Assembly (NCBI GenBank): GCA_046349635.1 | Contig: JAXMBX010000085.1 | Location: forward strand, 1-12,625 | Length of the DNA: 12,625 nucleotides | Direction: 5' to 3' | Origin: JAXMBX01 sp046349635 | Lineage (GTDB): Bacteria; Planctomycetota; Planctomycetia; Planctomycetales; Planctomycetaceae | Shown: positions 1 through 6,285 of the stretch, in pieces | How the letters are laid out: each line of letters opens with the position of its first letter | How positions within the stretch are numbered: position 1 is the stretch's first letter | Position numbers and translations under genes: made by a program | The notes under the pieces: generated by a model | Told to the model about the DNA's origin: nothing | Database searches by the model: none | The model's input: the letters and a program-made list of their open reading frames with translations, nothing else

Positions 1-2
1 AA

Positions 3-122
3 CCGGTCATTCCGGTGGATTGCCAGGTGATCGGACAGCGGCGGCGGTTCCTGAAGGAAGAGCAGATTCTGGTGATCGGACCCGCGCCGAAGATTCTCGA
101 TCCGGTGGCGTCGCGCGAGTAG
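3..122 (+). CDS. C-terminal fragment of an unidentified protein
   Basis: An open frame runs in from the left edge and gives 39 residues before a TAG stop. The visible tail reads PVIPVDCQVIGQ and continues through ILVIGPAPKILDPV to a final SRE. Codons end mostly in G or C, as in the other genes here, so it is probably real coding sequence. I do not recognise the family from so short a piece. A hydrophobic strand (QILVIGP) followed by a short polar end fits the end of a soluble domain, but no function can be given. No T-tract terminator follows it; the next strong hairpin (246-295) is better placed for the opposite strand. Confidence 0.55.
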   Translation, partial: PVIPVDCQVIGQRRRFLKEEQILVIGPAPKILDPVASRE

Positions 123-142
123 TTAAAAGAATCGTCGATGTT

Positions 143-239
143 CCGGGGGCTCACTCCGCTCGACCCCGGCCACCCAGATCGATTTGAATTCGCCTCTTGT
201 GGCTAGCGCTACCCACACGCCGGAGTACGGGCGTATGGG
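143..239. repeat. REP-like pair of imperfect palindromes
   Basis: In the 195-base gap between the first gene and the next, two dyads lie close together. CCGGGG (143-148) pairs with CCCCGG (164-169), and the ten bases at 212-221 pair with 230-239 with one mismatch around an 8-base loop. Between them is TGTGGCTAGCGCTACCCA (198-215), which contains the overlapping 6-base palindromes GCTAGC and AGCGCT. A near copy of this 18-mer, with one base missing and one changed, is at 7207-7223 in another intergenic gap. GC-rich dispersed palindromes of this look are common between planctomycete genes. Calling it a repeat family from two copies is inference. Confidence 0.35.
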
Positions 240-245
240 CCATCC

Positions 246-295
246 AAAGAAAAAAGAAGAGACGCCTACGTTGCCGGGCAGCGTAGGCGTCTCTT
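246..295 (-). terminator. Rho-independent terminator of the Cys-rich/YTV gene
   Basis: A 14-bp perfect stem (257-270 with 282-295) encloses an 11-base loop that can itself form a small TGC/GCA stem. Read leftward, the stem is followed by C, six T, C, three T. It starts 23 bases after the stop of the leftward gene at 318. On the plus strand only four T follow the stem, so it may act weakly in both directions. Confidence 0.85.
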
Positions 296-317
296 TTGAT
301 GTCAGAGTGATGACCGC

Positions 318-1304
318 TTAGCGGTATTGCGGAGTGCGGTTGCTGGTGGATTGCCAGACCGGAGCCGCGGAGGGATACGAGCGAAGGCCGGAGCTCTGCG
401 GGTCATACTGCGGAGAGATTCCACCCCCCAATTCCGCGGGTGATCCATAGGGACGATAGTTCGCGGACTTTCCACCGGGAACCGGCGTGGGAGCATTCAG
501 TTGCAGTCCGGATTTCATCGGTTCCTTGGGAAGATCCATGGGAATCGCCGGAGGAGGGGGAGCGGCCGGTGTGGGCATCGGAGTCGGCGTGACCGGACGG
601 GACGCACCACCGGGCATGGGAGTCGCAGGAGGGGGAGGCGGGGCAACGGACGGATCTTCCGGAGGCATCGGGGGAGGACTGATCGTTGACGGAGAGGCAC
701 AGGTGGGACCAGCCGGCGAAGCACAGGAGGGATCCGAGGGGGCATACATCGTGGGAGGATAGGAACTCGTTCCCACAATCAATCCCGGGACGCACGTCGA
801 AGGAACCTGCACGTAGCGGACCCGCTGATAGGGAACCATCTTCGTGGTCATTTCCGGGACGTTCTTCGTCACCTGATACGGAACCTGGCGACAGGCGGTG
901 CGATTCACATATTCAGTGCGGGGCACCTGCTTGGTGACTAGCTTGGGGACCCAGATCTGCTGGTAGCAACCTTCATCCACGGTCACGCAGTCATACTTGG
1001 TGACGGGAATGGTTTCGAGATAGGTTTCGTCACGCATATGCGTTTCGACGAACTGGCGGCAGGTCACCTGCTGTTCCTTGCGGTAACAGGTTTCATAAAC
1101 CGGCTTCATGGTCATCTGCACGGGCTGGGCCGGGGGGCAGCAGCATTTGCACTTGGGCTTTTTGCACTTGGTGCAGGGTTTCCACTTAATACAGGTCGCG
1201 CACTTCCCGCAATGGCCGCATTCGGATTGGGCCACAGCCTGTTTTGATGGCAGACTGACCACCAGAGTCATCACCAGACTTAAACTGACGAGAATGCGAA
1301 ACAT
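318..1304 (-). CDS. Secreted Cys-rich protein with YTV-like repeats and a Pro-rich tail
   Basis: The product is 328 residues. I start it at the ATG at 1304 rather than an in-frame TTG at 1328, because AAGGAG lies 9 bases before the ATG and would fall inside the longer version. Residues 1-25 form a signal peptide (h-region ILVSLSLVMTLVVSL, likely cut after AVA). Residues 29-56 hold ten cysteines, four as CxxCxxCxxC, then CxxC and CxCCC, among many lysines. Residues of about 65-175 are a run of V-P-x-T/Q-x-Y units with further cysteines (VPYQVTKNVPEMTTKMVPYQ), like the YTV repeats of large planctomycete extracellular proteins. The rest is Pro/Ala/Met-rich, low-complexity and probably disordered. 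Likely location is periplasm or cell surface, with a disulfide-linked structural or wall role by inference. It stands alone, divergent from the Dabb gene, and is closed by the terminator at 246-295. Confidence 0.85.
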   Translation of the reverse strand: MFRILVSLSLVMTLVVSLPSKQAVAQSECGHCGKCATCIKWKPCTKCKKPKCKCCCPPAQPVQMTMKPVYETCYRKEQQVTCRQFVETHMRDETYLETIPVTKYDCVTVDEGCYQQIWVPKLVTKQVPRTEYVNRTACRQVPYQVTKNVPEMTTKMVPYQRVRYVQVPSTCVPGLIVGTSSYPPTMYAPSDPSCASPAGPTCASPSTISPPPMPPEDPSVAPPPPPATPMPGGASRPVTPTPMPTPAAPPPPAIPMDLPKEPMKSGLQLNAPTPVPGGKSANYRPYGSPAELGGGISPQYDPQSSGLRSYPSAAPVWQSTSNRTPQYR

Positions 1305-1634
1305 CGCAACTAACTCCTTGTTCGACAATAAATTATGGCCTGTTGAGAGCCACCGGCGACCCGTTCATCCCGCAGGATGACCCGCCGCCAATTTCGCTAC
1401 ATTCGATAGGATCGGCACAATCGGCAGAGAATCTTTAATCAGAAAAGTTTTCCCAAAGCCCCAAAACAAGGATGCCCCTCCCGCGACCGACATGCATCCG
1501 GAAGGCGCGGTCGGTATAGTATTTTTTAGTAGTAGCGGGTGTCGCGCCGCCCCTCGGGCTGGGTGGATCGGTGCGACTGATTTCCCGCTGAATGCTCCTG
1601 CTTCCCTGATCCTTCTCCCCTAGAGAGACCCATC
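1305..1634. other. Divergent intergenic region (330 bases)
   Basis: This gap must hold the promoters of the leftward Cys-rich gene and the rightward Dabb gene. For the leftward gene, CATAAT (1332-1337, minus strand) would give a leader of about 20 bases, but no good -35 precedes it. For the rightward gene, TATAGT (1515-1520) is a fair -10, again without a -35. A small hairpin, TCATCC/GGATGA (1365-1370 with 1375-1380), would lie in any longer leftward leader. No open frame or RNA gene is seen. Confidence 0.4.
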
Positions 1635-2057
1635 ATGCGCAAGGCTTTGTCTGTTGCTCTTCCCGCGTGTGCGATTGCCGTCCTGACCCTTCTGATGACC
1701 AACACCCCGCCGCAAGGAATTTCCATGGCCGCTGAGACCTCCGCTTCGAAGCCCCTCGCTCACATCGTGTATTTTGAATTGAACGACAGCACTCCGGAAA
1801 ACCGTGAGAAGCTGGTCAAAGCGTGCAAGAAATACCTCACCAAGCATGAGGGAGAACTGTACTTCGGCGTGGGAACGGTTGCTGGAGACCTGAGCCGCGA
1901 AGTGAACCAGAAGGACTGGGACGTGGGGTTGCACATCGTGTTCAACGGCAAGGCTGCGCATGACAAGTACGCGGACCATCCCCGGCACGTGGAGTTCATC
2001 AACGAATGCAAGTCGATGTGGAAGAAGGTGCGGGTCTTTGACTCGTATTTCGACTAA
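1635..2057 (+). CDS. Exported Dabb (stress-responsive A/B barrel) protein
   Basis: The product is 140 residues. Residues 1-33 form a signal peptide (positive start MRKA, then LPACAIAVLTLLM, with likely cleavage near SMAAE). The remainder is one Dabb domain: the opening LAHIVYFELND strand, a helix with NREKLVKACKKYL, the central YFGVGTVAGD segment, the DVGLHIVFNGKAAHDKYADH stretch typical of the family, and the closing VRVFDSYFD strand. Dabb domains are ferredoxin-like dimers, and many have no known substrate. Planctomycetes encode many copies with export signals. The start is the ATG after the weak purine stretch AGAGAGA. It is followed by a 194-base gap, so it is probably transcribed alone. 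The family is secure; the role is unknown. Confidence 0.88.
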   Translation: MRKALSVALPACAIAVLTLLMTNTPPQGISMAAETSASKPLAHIVYFELNDSTPENREKLVKACKKYLTKHEGELYFGVGTVAGDLSREVNQKDWDVGLHIVFNGKAAHDKYADHPRHVEFINECKSMWKKVRVFDSYFD

Positions 2058-2121
2058 CTCGATTGGAGCACGGGCAGAGCCAGTGCCACTCATCGATTTG
2101 AAAAGGTCCGAGATCTGGTGT

Positions 2122-2139
2122 GATCACCAACCGCATTTT
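2122..2139 (+). repeat. 18-base direct repeat, copy 1
   Basis: GATCACCAACCGCATTTT occurs here and again, exactly, at 3506-3523. Each copy is preceded by AGGTCC (2104-2109 and 3495-3500) and followed by CGGCGA (2144-2149 and 3535-3540), at different spacings. Copy 1 lies 130 bases before the start of the prenyltransferase-repeat gene. It could be a protein-binding site or part of a small dispersed repeat. Confidence 0.6.
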
Positions 2140-2185
2140 TGTCCGGCGATTCAAGAATTTACGCGACTTCAAATTCGTTCTCAGG

Positions 2186-2198
2186 CTGCACGGTGCAG
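2186..2198. promoter_or_regulatory. Perfect 13-base dyad upstream of the prenyltransferase-repeat gene
   Basis: CTGCAC and GTGCAG flank a single G, which is too tight for an RNA hairpin but suits a dimeric DNA-binding protein. It ends 53 bases before the ATG at 2252. No other copy was noticed. Regulatory meaning is inference only. Confidence 0.25.
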
Positions 2199-2251
2199 GA
2201 TCCGAGACAGACCTTTTGGAAAAGTGAATCCGTGTTGAGAGGGAGTGCTTC

Positions 2252-3373
2252 ATGTCTCAAATGTTTTCTCCTAGATCCTGGTGCCGTGCGGCAGCCGCGG
2301 TCGTGCTGTGCTTCAGCGCGTCTCTCGTAAATGCGGCGGATCCGCCAAGATCTCGAAGGAAGGCGCACAAGGCGGTCGAATTCCTGCGGACCACGCAGCA
2401 GGATGACGGTTGCTGGACGGCTGCCAATAACCCCGGTTTGACAGGTCTGGTGGTGACTTCGCTGCTTAAGAGCGGCGTGCCGGCCTCCGATCCGATGGTG
2501 GTGAGAGCCCTGAATTTCCTGGAAAAACTGGTGCAGACCGATGGCGGGATCTACTACGCCAAGGGGAACCACCGGAACTACGAGACGTGCATCGCGCTGA
2601 TGGCATTCCAGGCGGCACATCAGGAAGAGCGGTATCAGAAGATTCTGAAGGACGCGGAAAAGTACGTTCGCGAACAGCAGTGGGATGAAGGGGAAGGGAA
2701 GGACAAGAACGATCCGTTCTACGGGGGGGCCGGATACGGCTCCAAGTCCCGTCCGGACCTGTCGAATACGCACTTCCTGATCGACGCGTTGAAAGCGGCC
2801 GGGGCCAGTGCGGATGACCCCGCGTTGCAGAAGGCGCTGGTGTTTGTCTCCCGTTGCCAGAACCTGGAAACGCAATTCAACACGACGGAGTTCGCCGCCA
2901 AGGTGAACGACGGCGGGTTTTATTACACCCCCGCGGCGGGAGGCTCCTCGATGGCGGGGAATGACCCGAACGGCGGTCTGCGGTCATATGCCAGCATGAC
3001 CTACGCCGGACTGAAGAGCATGATCTACGCCGGCGTGAACGCCGACGATCCCCGCGTGAAGGCGGCTGTGACCTGGATCCAGAAGCACTACAGTATCACC
3101 GAGAACCCCGGGATGGAGGGGAACGGCCTGTATTACTACTACAACACGTTCGCGAAGGCGCTCAATGCTCTCGGCCAGGATCAGATCACGGATGCGGATG
3201 GCAAATCCCACGACTGGCGCGCGGAACTGCGGACGCAGTTGTTGAGCGTGCAGAAAGCGAATGGAAGCTGGGTGAATCCGACCCCGCGGTGGCTGGAGGG
3301 GGACCCGAACCTCGCGACCGCGTATGCCCTGATGGCGCTGGAATACTGTGCCCCCAAGACTGCGTCCAAGTAA
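2252..3373 (+). CDS. Secreted prenyltransferase/squalene-oxidase repeat protein
   Basis: The product is 373 residues. Residues 1-28 form a signal peptide (WCRAAAAVVLCFSASLVNA). The mature part has about six alpha/alpha repeats, each pairing a helix such as AVEFLRTTQ with a following D-G-C/G-W/I motif: QQDDGCW, TDGGIYY, NDGGFYY, GNGLYYYYNTFAKALNAL and KANGSWV. This is the terpenoid-cyclase/prenyltransferase toroid fold. I do not see the DxDD acid motif of squalene-hopene cyclases, and the protein is much shorter than the usual ~630 residues, so cyclase activity is unlikely. Exported proteins of this type are frequent in planctomycetes and have no assigned reaction. The ATG is preceded by GAGAGGGAG at good spacing. 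The gene has its own terminator at 3400-3436 and a long upstream gap, so it is probably monocistronic. Confidence 0.88.
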   Translation: MSQMFSPRSWCRAAAAVVLCFSASLVNAADPPRSRRKAHKAVEFLRTTQQDDGCWTAANNPGLTGLVVTSLLKSGVPASDPMVVRALNFLEKLVQTDGGIYYAKGNHRNYETCIALMAFQAAHQEERYQKILKDAEKYVREQQWDEGEGKDKNDPFYGGAGYGSKSRPDLSNTHFLIDALKAAGASADDPALQKALVFVSRCQNLETQFNTTEFAAKVNDGGFYYTPAAGGSSMAGNDPNGGLRSYASMTYAGLKSMIYAGVNADDPRVKAAVTWIQKHYSITENPGMEGNGLYYYYNTFAKALNALGQDQITDADGKSHDWRAELRTQLLSVQKANGSWVNPTPRWLEGDPNLATAYALMALEYCAPKTASK

Positions 3374-3399
3374 GCTCGCCGCCTGATTTTGAATTCACG

Positions 3400-3436
3400 A
3401 CTCCGCTGCCGGGTTTGCCTGGCAGCGGAGTTTTTT
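3400..3436 (+). terminator. Rho-independent terminator after the prenyltransferase-repeat gene
   Basis: An 11-bp perfect stem (ACTCCGCTGCC, 3400-3410, with 3421-3431) encloses a 10-base loop and runs into a T-tract (3431-3436, then ATT). It lies 26 bases after the stop of the rightward gene. Confidence 0.92.
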
Positions 3437-3505
3437 ATTGGACTGTGACCAGTTCACAGACTCGCGGGACGAAAGGGGATTTCCGGAAAATTGGAGGTCC
3501 AACGA

Positions 3506-3523
3506 GATCACCAACCGCATTTT
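3506..3523 (+). repeat. 18-base direct repeat, copy 2
   Basis: This is the second exact copy of the 18-mer at 2122-2139. It sits in the 344-base gap between the terminator at 3400-3436 and the beta-barrel gene, 212 bases before the preferred GTG start and 146 before the alternative ATG. Placement after a terminator suggests that it belongs to the control region of the downstream gene. Nothing else was recognised in the rest of this gap. Confidence 0.6.
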
Positions 3524-3717
3524 GCGAAAGACTTCGGCGAAAAGTCAGCTTGCCGTCATGTTCACGTAAGTTTTACAAAAATGGAAAACCGGCAGTTATT
3601 GCCTCAAGGTTTCGATTGACGGTTTCCGGGATGTATTGAAAATTCCCGCCGATGTGCAGTGCCGTTCCCGCAAACGGCCTCCCCTCTCGATCTCATCTCT
3701 CCAGGACAGGTTTCATC

Positions 3718-4848
3718 GTGAACACTACCATCCTGATGGTGACGGCCCTGCTGACCCAGCAGACGTCAGCTCCGAATCCGGTTCGAATTGAACGGGCCAC
3801 CCCGGCCTTCATGGCCGCCTTGCAGGATCCGGAGTCCCCATGGGGTCCGGTGATGCGGGGTCAGAATCCGACCTATGACGCCAATCCGGTGACACCCCCC
3901 ATTGATGGCGGGGGTTTCGCTCCCCAGGCCGCTCCCAATCAGGTCTTCCAGCAGGGGCCGACCGACCCGTTCCTGAACGGGGGGGGTGTTCCTCCGGGGA
4001 TGACCGATCCGTATGACTCCAGCAGTTTCTCCTATGGGGTGAACGGTCCGCAGCCGTATCGCATGGGATGGTCCTCGAGCTTCGCGGGGGGATACATCTG
4101 GCCTTCGGATCTCAAGAACGCTCCTCCCGGAGCAGGCACGTTCACCGTGACGGAAGAAGACGTCCGCCTGCAGTACAACACCGCCGGCCCGAACGGGTGG
4201 ATCTGGTCGTTCAGTCCGGAGCTCGACGTCCGTCAGTGGGAAGGGCCTTCGCTCGTCGGACTGCCGGGGACCGTCTACAACGTTGGAACTGACTTTCAGT
4301 TGAGCAGCCCCACGATGAATGGTTTCACCGTGCAGGGGGGATTCACTCCGCACGTCGGGAGTGACTTCGCCAACACGCTGAATTCACAAGCGTGGATGTT
4401 CGACGGACGCCTGGTCATGTACTACCGCATGTCCCCCGAATGGATGCTGGTCGGCGGCGTGCTGTACTGGGATCGTGTGCAGGACCTGTGGATCCCGACG
4501 GGTGGTGTGGTGTGGAACCCCGGCGATCGGTGGGAATTCCGCCTGACCTATCCCAAGGCCCGGGCGAGCGTGTTCCTCGGTAACTGGGTCGGTCTGGATA
4601 CGTGGCTGTATGCCTCGGGTGAGTACCACGTCGAGGCGTACCAGGTCGGCCTGTACAAGACCAGCAGCAAGGACCAGATCCAGATCAGCGACTACCGCCT
4701 GATGGTCGGTCTGCGGGGCGATACCTGCGGGTTTACCAGCTTCGTGGAAGGTGGCTGGGTGATCGACCGCGACGCGATTTTCGCAGGGAATACTCCCGAT
4801 TTCCGGATCGACAACGGCTACATGGTCCGGGCGGGGATCCAGTTCTGA
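3718..4848 (+). CDS. Probable outer-membrane beta-barrel protein
   Basis: The product is 376 residues from the GTG at 3718, which has AGGACAGG 7 bases upstream. An in-frame ATG at 3652 would add 22 residues, but it has no ribosome site and less typical codons. The start contains an export signal (NTTILMVTALLTQQTSA). About 90 Gly/Pro/Asn-rich, probably unstructured residues follow. From about residue 100 to the end, alternating aromatic and polar strands appear, such as SSFAGGYIWPSD, RLVMYYRMSPEWMLVGGVLYW, WEFRLTYPKARASVF and TSFVEGGWVI. The chain ends GYMVRAGIQF, with the final phenylalanine expected of a BAM-recognised beta-signal. This matches the small planctomycete outer-membrane barrel families (DUF6268 or BBP7-like); I cannot decide which. 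Cargo and function are unknown. Confidence 0.75.
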   Translation: MNTTILMVTALLTQQTSAPNPVRIERATPAFMAALQDPESPWGPVMRGQNPTYDANPVTPPIDGGGFAPQAAPNQVFQQGPTDPFLNGGGVPPGMTDPYDSSSFSYGVNGPQPYRMGWSSSFAGGYIWPSDLKNAPPGAGTFTVTEEDVRLQYNTAGPNGWIWSFSPELDVRQWEGPSLVGLPGTVYNVGTDFQLSSPTMNGFTVQGGFTPHVGSDFANTLNSQAWMFDGRLVMYYRMSPEWMLVGGVLYWDRVQDLWIPTGGVVWNPGDRWEFRLTYPKARASVFLGNWVGLDTWLYASGEYHVEAYQVGLYKTSSKDQIQISDYRLMVGLRGDTCGFTSFVEGGWVIDRDAIFAGNTPDFRIDNGYMVRAGIQF

Positions 4849-4900
4849 TTGCTGGCGGACAATCACACGGAGCAGGTCGGCGCCCCTTCAGAAGGACAAC

Positions 4901-5326
4901 CTAAGAGGGGACGCCGGATCTCAGAAAATAGATCATCGACCAGATCCGGTCACTTTCTCCCCGATCGATCACTTCGAGGGGCTTCAGTCCAGCGAAGGCC
5001 TGATTGGGAGTATTCAGCCAGGCTCCCAGTGATTCCGTTTTGATCACCTCCGTGAGGGAATTCGTCAAGCGGCGTAGTTCCGTCAGGCGGCGGGCAATCA
5101 CCTCCGTGGGTGGACGGCCACTTTCCAGAGTCGCCAAGGAACGAACAGAGACCGGGAGCAGACGCGCGAAGACGGCCTGATTGAGGTTCAATTGTTCGCG
5201 GAGAGTTTTAATCGCGACGGGCTTCTGTGCGGAGGAAGAGTTCCTCGCCGCTTTCTTTGAAAGCGTTGTCTTGGAATTCTTTTTCCGTTTAGGCCTGACG
5301 GCTTTGCGATGAATTGTTGATGTCAT
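4901..5326 (-). CDS. Xre/MbcA/ParS-type antitoxin with DUF2384 toxin-binding domain
   Basis: The product is 141 residues from the ATG at 5326; a GTG 12 bases upstream is the alternative start. Residues of about 1-38 are a Lys/Arg/Ser-rich basic tail. Residues of about 40-75 hold an Xre helix-turn-helix (LREQLNLNQAVFARLLPVS, then VRSLATLESGR). The C-terminal half is the toxin-binding domain: SLGAWLNTPNQAF, LKPLEVIDRGE and a closing IYFLRSGVPS. In this family the antitoxin caps the active site of a RES NAD-consuming toxin and represses its own promoter. The partner RES frame lies upstream on the same strand, 114 bases away, which is the reverse of the usual antitoxin-first order. A promoter (5384-5412) and palindrome (5419-5436) lie between them. 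It appears intact, while its toxin may not be. Confidence 0.88.
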   Translation of the reverse strand: MTSTIHRKAVRPKRKKNSKTTLSKKAARNSSSAQKPVAIKTLREQLNLNQAVFARLLPVSVRSLATLESGRPPTEVIARRLTELRRLTNSLTEVIKTESLGAWLNTPNQAFAGLKPLEVIDRGESDRIWSMIYFLRSGVPS

Positions 5327-5383
5327 GACGCCTGCCACTTTCTGGTCTTCAATTTCGACCGGGCGATAGTTCCCTCTTCCCTT

Positions 5384-5412
5384 ATTGTCGGATTATCATG
5401 GGGCTGAGTCAA
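5384..5412 (-). promoter_or_regulatory. Candidate promoter for the antitoxin gene
   Basis: On the minus strand TTGACT (5407-5412) and GACAAT (5384-5389) are separated by exactly 17 bases. The -35 matches the sigma70 consensus at five of six positions and the -10 at four of six. Transcription would start near 5377, about 50 bases before the ATG. It lies between the RES stop and the antitoxin, so the antitoxin could be expressed without the toxin. Confidence 0.55.
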
Positions 5413-5418
5413 GAAAAG

Positions 5419-5436
5419 TTGCATGCAAATTTGCAT
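5419..5436. promoter_or_regulatory. Overlapping palindromes, candidate antitoxin operator
   Basis: TTGCATGCAA (5419-5428) and ATGCAAATTTGCAT (5423-5436) are both perfect palindromes and share bases, giving three TTGCA/TGCAA half-sites. The block begins 6 bases upstream of the candidate -35 and ends 4 bases before the RES stop codon. AT-rich palindromes next to Xre antitoxin promoters are the expected binding sites of such proteins. Binding by this antitoxin is inference. Confidence 0.5.
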
Positions 5437-5440
5437 TTTT

Positions 5441-5896
5441 TCAGGTCGTCAGTCCGTTGGGATTGAGGATGTGAATTTCACTGCCTCGACGCAAATTCTG
5501 CGGAAAAACGATCAGATTGTGGCCCTCAAGATGAGCGGAGGAAGGGACGATCATTCCCTCCAGCCCCACGTCCGACGCGGCGTGTCCCAGCATCTGCGTG
5601 ATCGGTTCCCGGCCGGCATGGACTTCGCTTCGCCAATCCAAGGAAAGCATCCTGTCGAGGGAGATTTGCATCCGTCGACGCAATTCACCCGTCCGAAAGT
5701 CGACGATGGCGGCCAGTTTTGTTTTAATCGCCACGAATGTGCGAGGCATCGCATCCTCAACAGGAATTCCGTAGTAGCGATAATGAGCCAATGTCTCTGC
5801 CATCGCGGTTTCCGGAGTGAGGGAGGAGTAAACCACGGCAACTCCGACCGGGTTCCAGCGGCCTCCCGCGCGTTTGCTCCCCTCTCCCGTCAGCAA
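5441..5896 (-). CDS. RES-domain toxin (NAD+ phosphorylase type), N-terminus truncated
   Basis: The first usable codon is a TTG at 5896, which gives 151 residues. RES toxins degrade cellular NAD+. Landmarks are present: GGRWNP (Arg13), VVYSS (Tyr23) and MAETLAH (Glu34). The Arg-Tyr and Tyr-Glu spacings of 10 and 11 are those of the catalytic triad in characterised RES toxins. The closing GMIVPSS and NLIVFP segments are also present. Family members normally have about 15-20 more residues before this point. The same frame continues upstream for 14 codons with family-like sequence (IWCRGTPKYANSS), then meets TAA at 5939-5941 with no ATG, GTG or TTG between. Either the toxin starts at TTG without its first strand, uses ATA, or was broken by a point change or frameshift. 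The pair is in toxin-first order. Confidence 0.75.
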   Translation of the reverse strand: MLTGEGSKRAGGRWNPVGVAVVYSSLTPETAMAETLAHYRYYGIPVEDAMPRTFVAIKTKLAAIVDFRTGELRRRMQISLDRMLSLDWRSEVHAGREPITQMLGHAASDVGLEGMIVPSSAHLEGHNLIVFPQNLRRGSEIHILNPNGLTT

Positions 5897-6285
5897 ATCG
5901 GAGGAATTGGCGTATTTAGGGGTTCCACGACACCATATTTAGTGTGCCGCATTGAAGCAAGGAGGTTTTTGCACACAAAATCAGCGATTTTGTAGACAAC
6001 TCGATCCGCCGCGGCTAACATCCCTCCCAGTTGTCAGCCTCGTGCTTTACGATGTTGATTACGACCCGATGGATCGGGGAAGACGGGCTTCAGGCCCACA
6101 GGTTTCAGGGAGGAAACTCGACGTTCAGCGTCTCTGGCGGGTGTGTTCACCCCTGCCGCTCTCTCTTCTGACTTTCCAATCCAGTTCGCCGTAATCTTAA
6201 CATCGTTTCCACAGGTTCGACGTCCGGGGAATCGATCATGTTAGCGCCAGGATCGCGTTAACGGTTACAAAAAGGGAGGGAACCC
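5897..6285. other. Divergent intergenic region between RES and the C26-like gene (389 bases)
   Basis: The first 45 bases, read leftward, continue the RES frame to a TAA at 5939-5941. A dyad lies at 5975-5993. The rest separates the leftward RES gene from the rightward amidotransferase-like gene. GGAGG at 5961-5965 is not followed by a start codon. I see no convincing promoter, open frame or RNA gene. The only clear signal at the right end is the AGGGAGG ribosome site before 6286. Confidence 0.35.
5975..5993. promoter_or_regulatory. 19-base dyad upstream of the RES gene
   Basis: ACAAAATC and GATTTTGT form a perfect inverted repeat around AGC. It lies about 80 bases upstream of the TTG start and 34 bases upstream of the stop that interrupts the RES frame. 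It could be the main operator of the toxin-antitoxin locus, bound by the Xre antitoxin, but its sequence differs from the palindromes at 5419-5436. Confidence 0.4.

Noticed and set aside
1488..1527. ACCGAC/GTCGGT dyad followed by a T6 tract, resembling a rightward terminator
   Set aside because: No rightward gene ends upstream of it, the stem is only 6 bp with an 18-base loop, and the T-tract does not directly follow the stem. It more likely overlaps the Dabb promoter.
4878..4915. Imperfect GGCGCCCCTT / AAGAGGGGACGCC stem between the barrel gene and the antitoxin
   Set aside because: The stem has two bulges, no T-tract on either strand, and one arm lies inside the antitoxin coding sequence.
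5423..5995. 190-codon plus-strand frame over the RES gene
   Set aside because: The minus-strand frame has the RES catalytic residues at the correct spacing; the plus-strand translation resembles no family.
6205..6222. GGTTCGA-like segment suggesting a tRNA T-arm
   Set aside because: No acceptor stem, anticodon arm or D-arm can be built around it.
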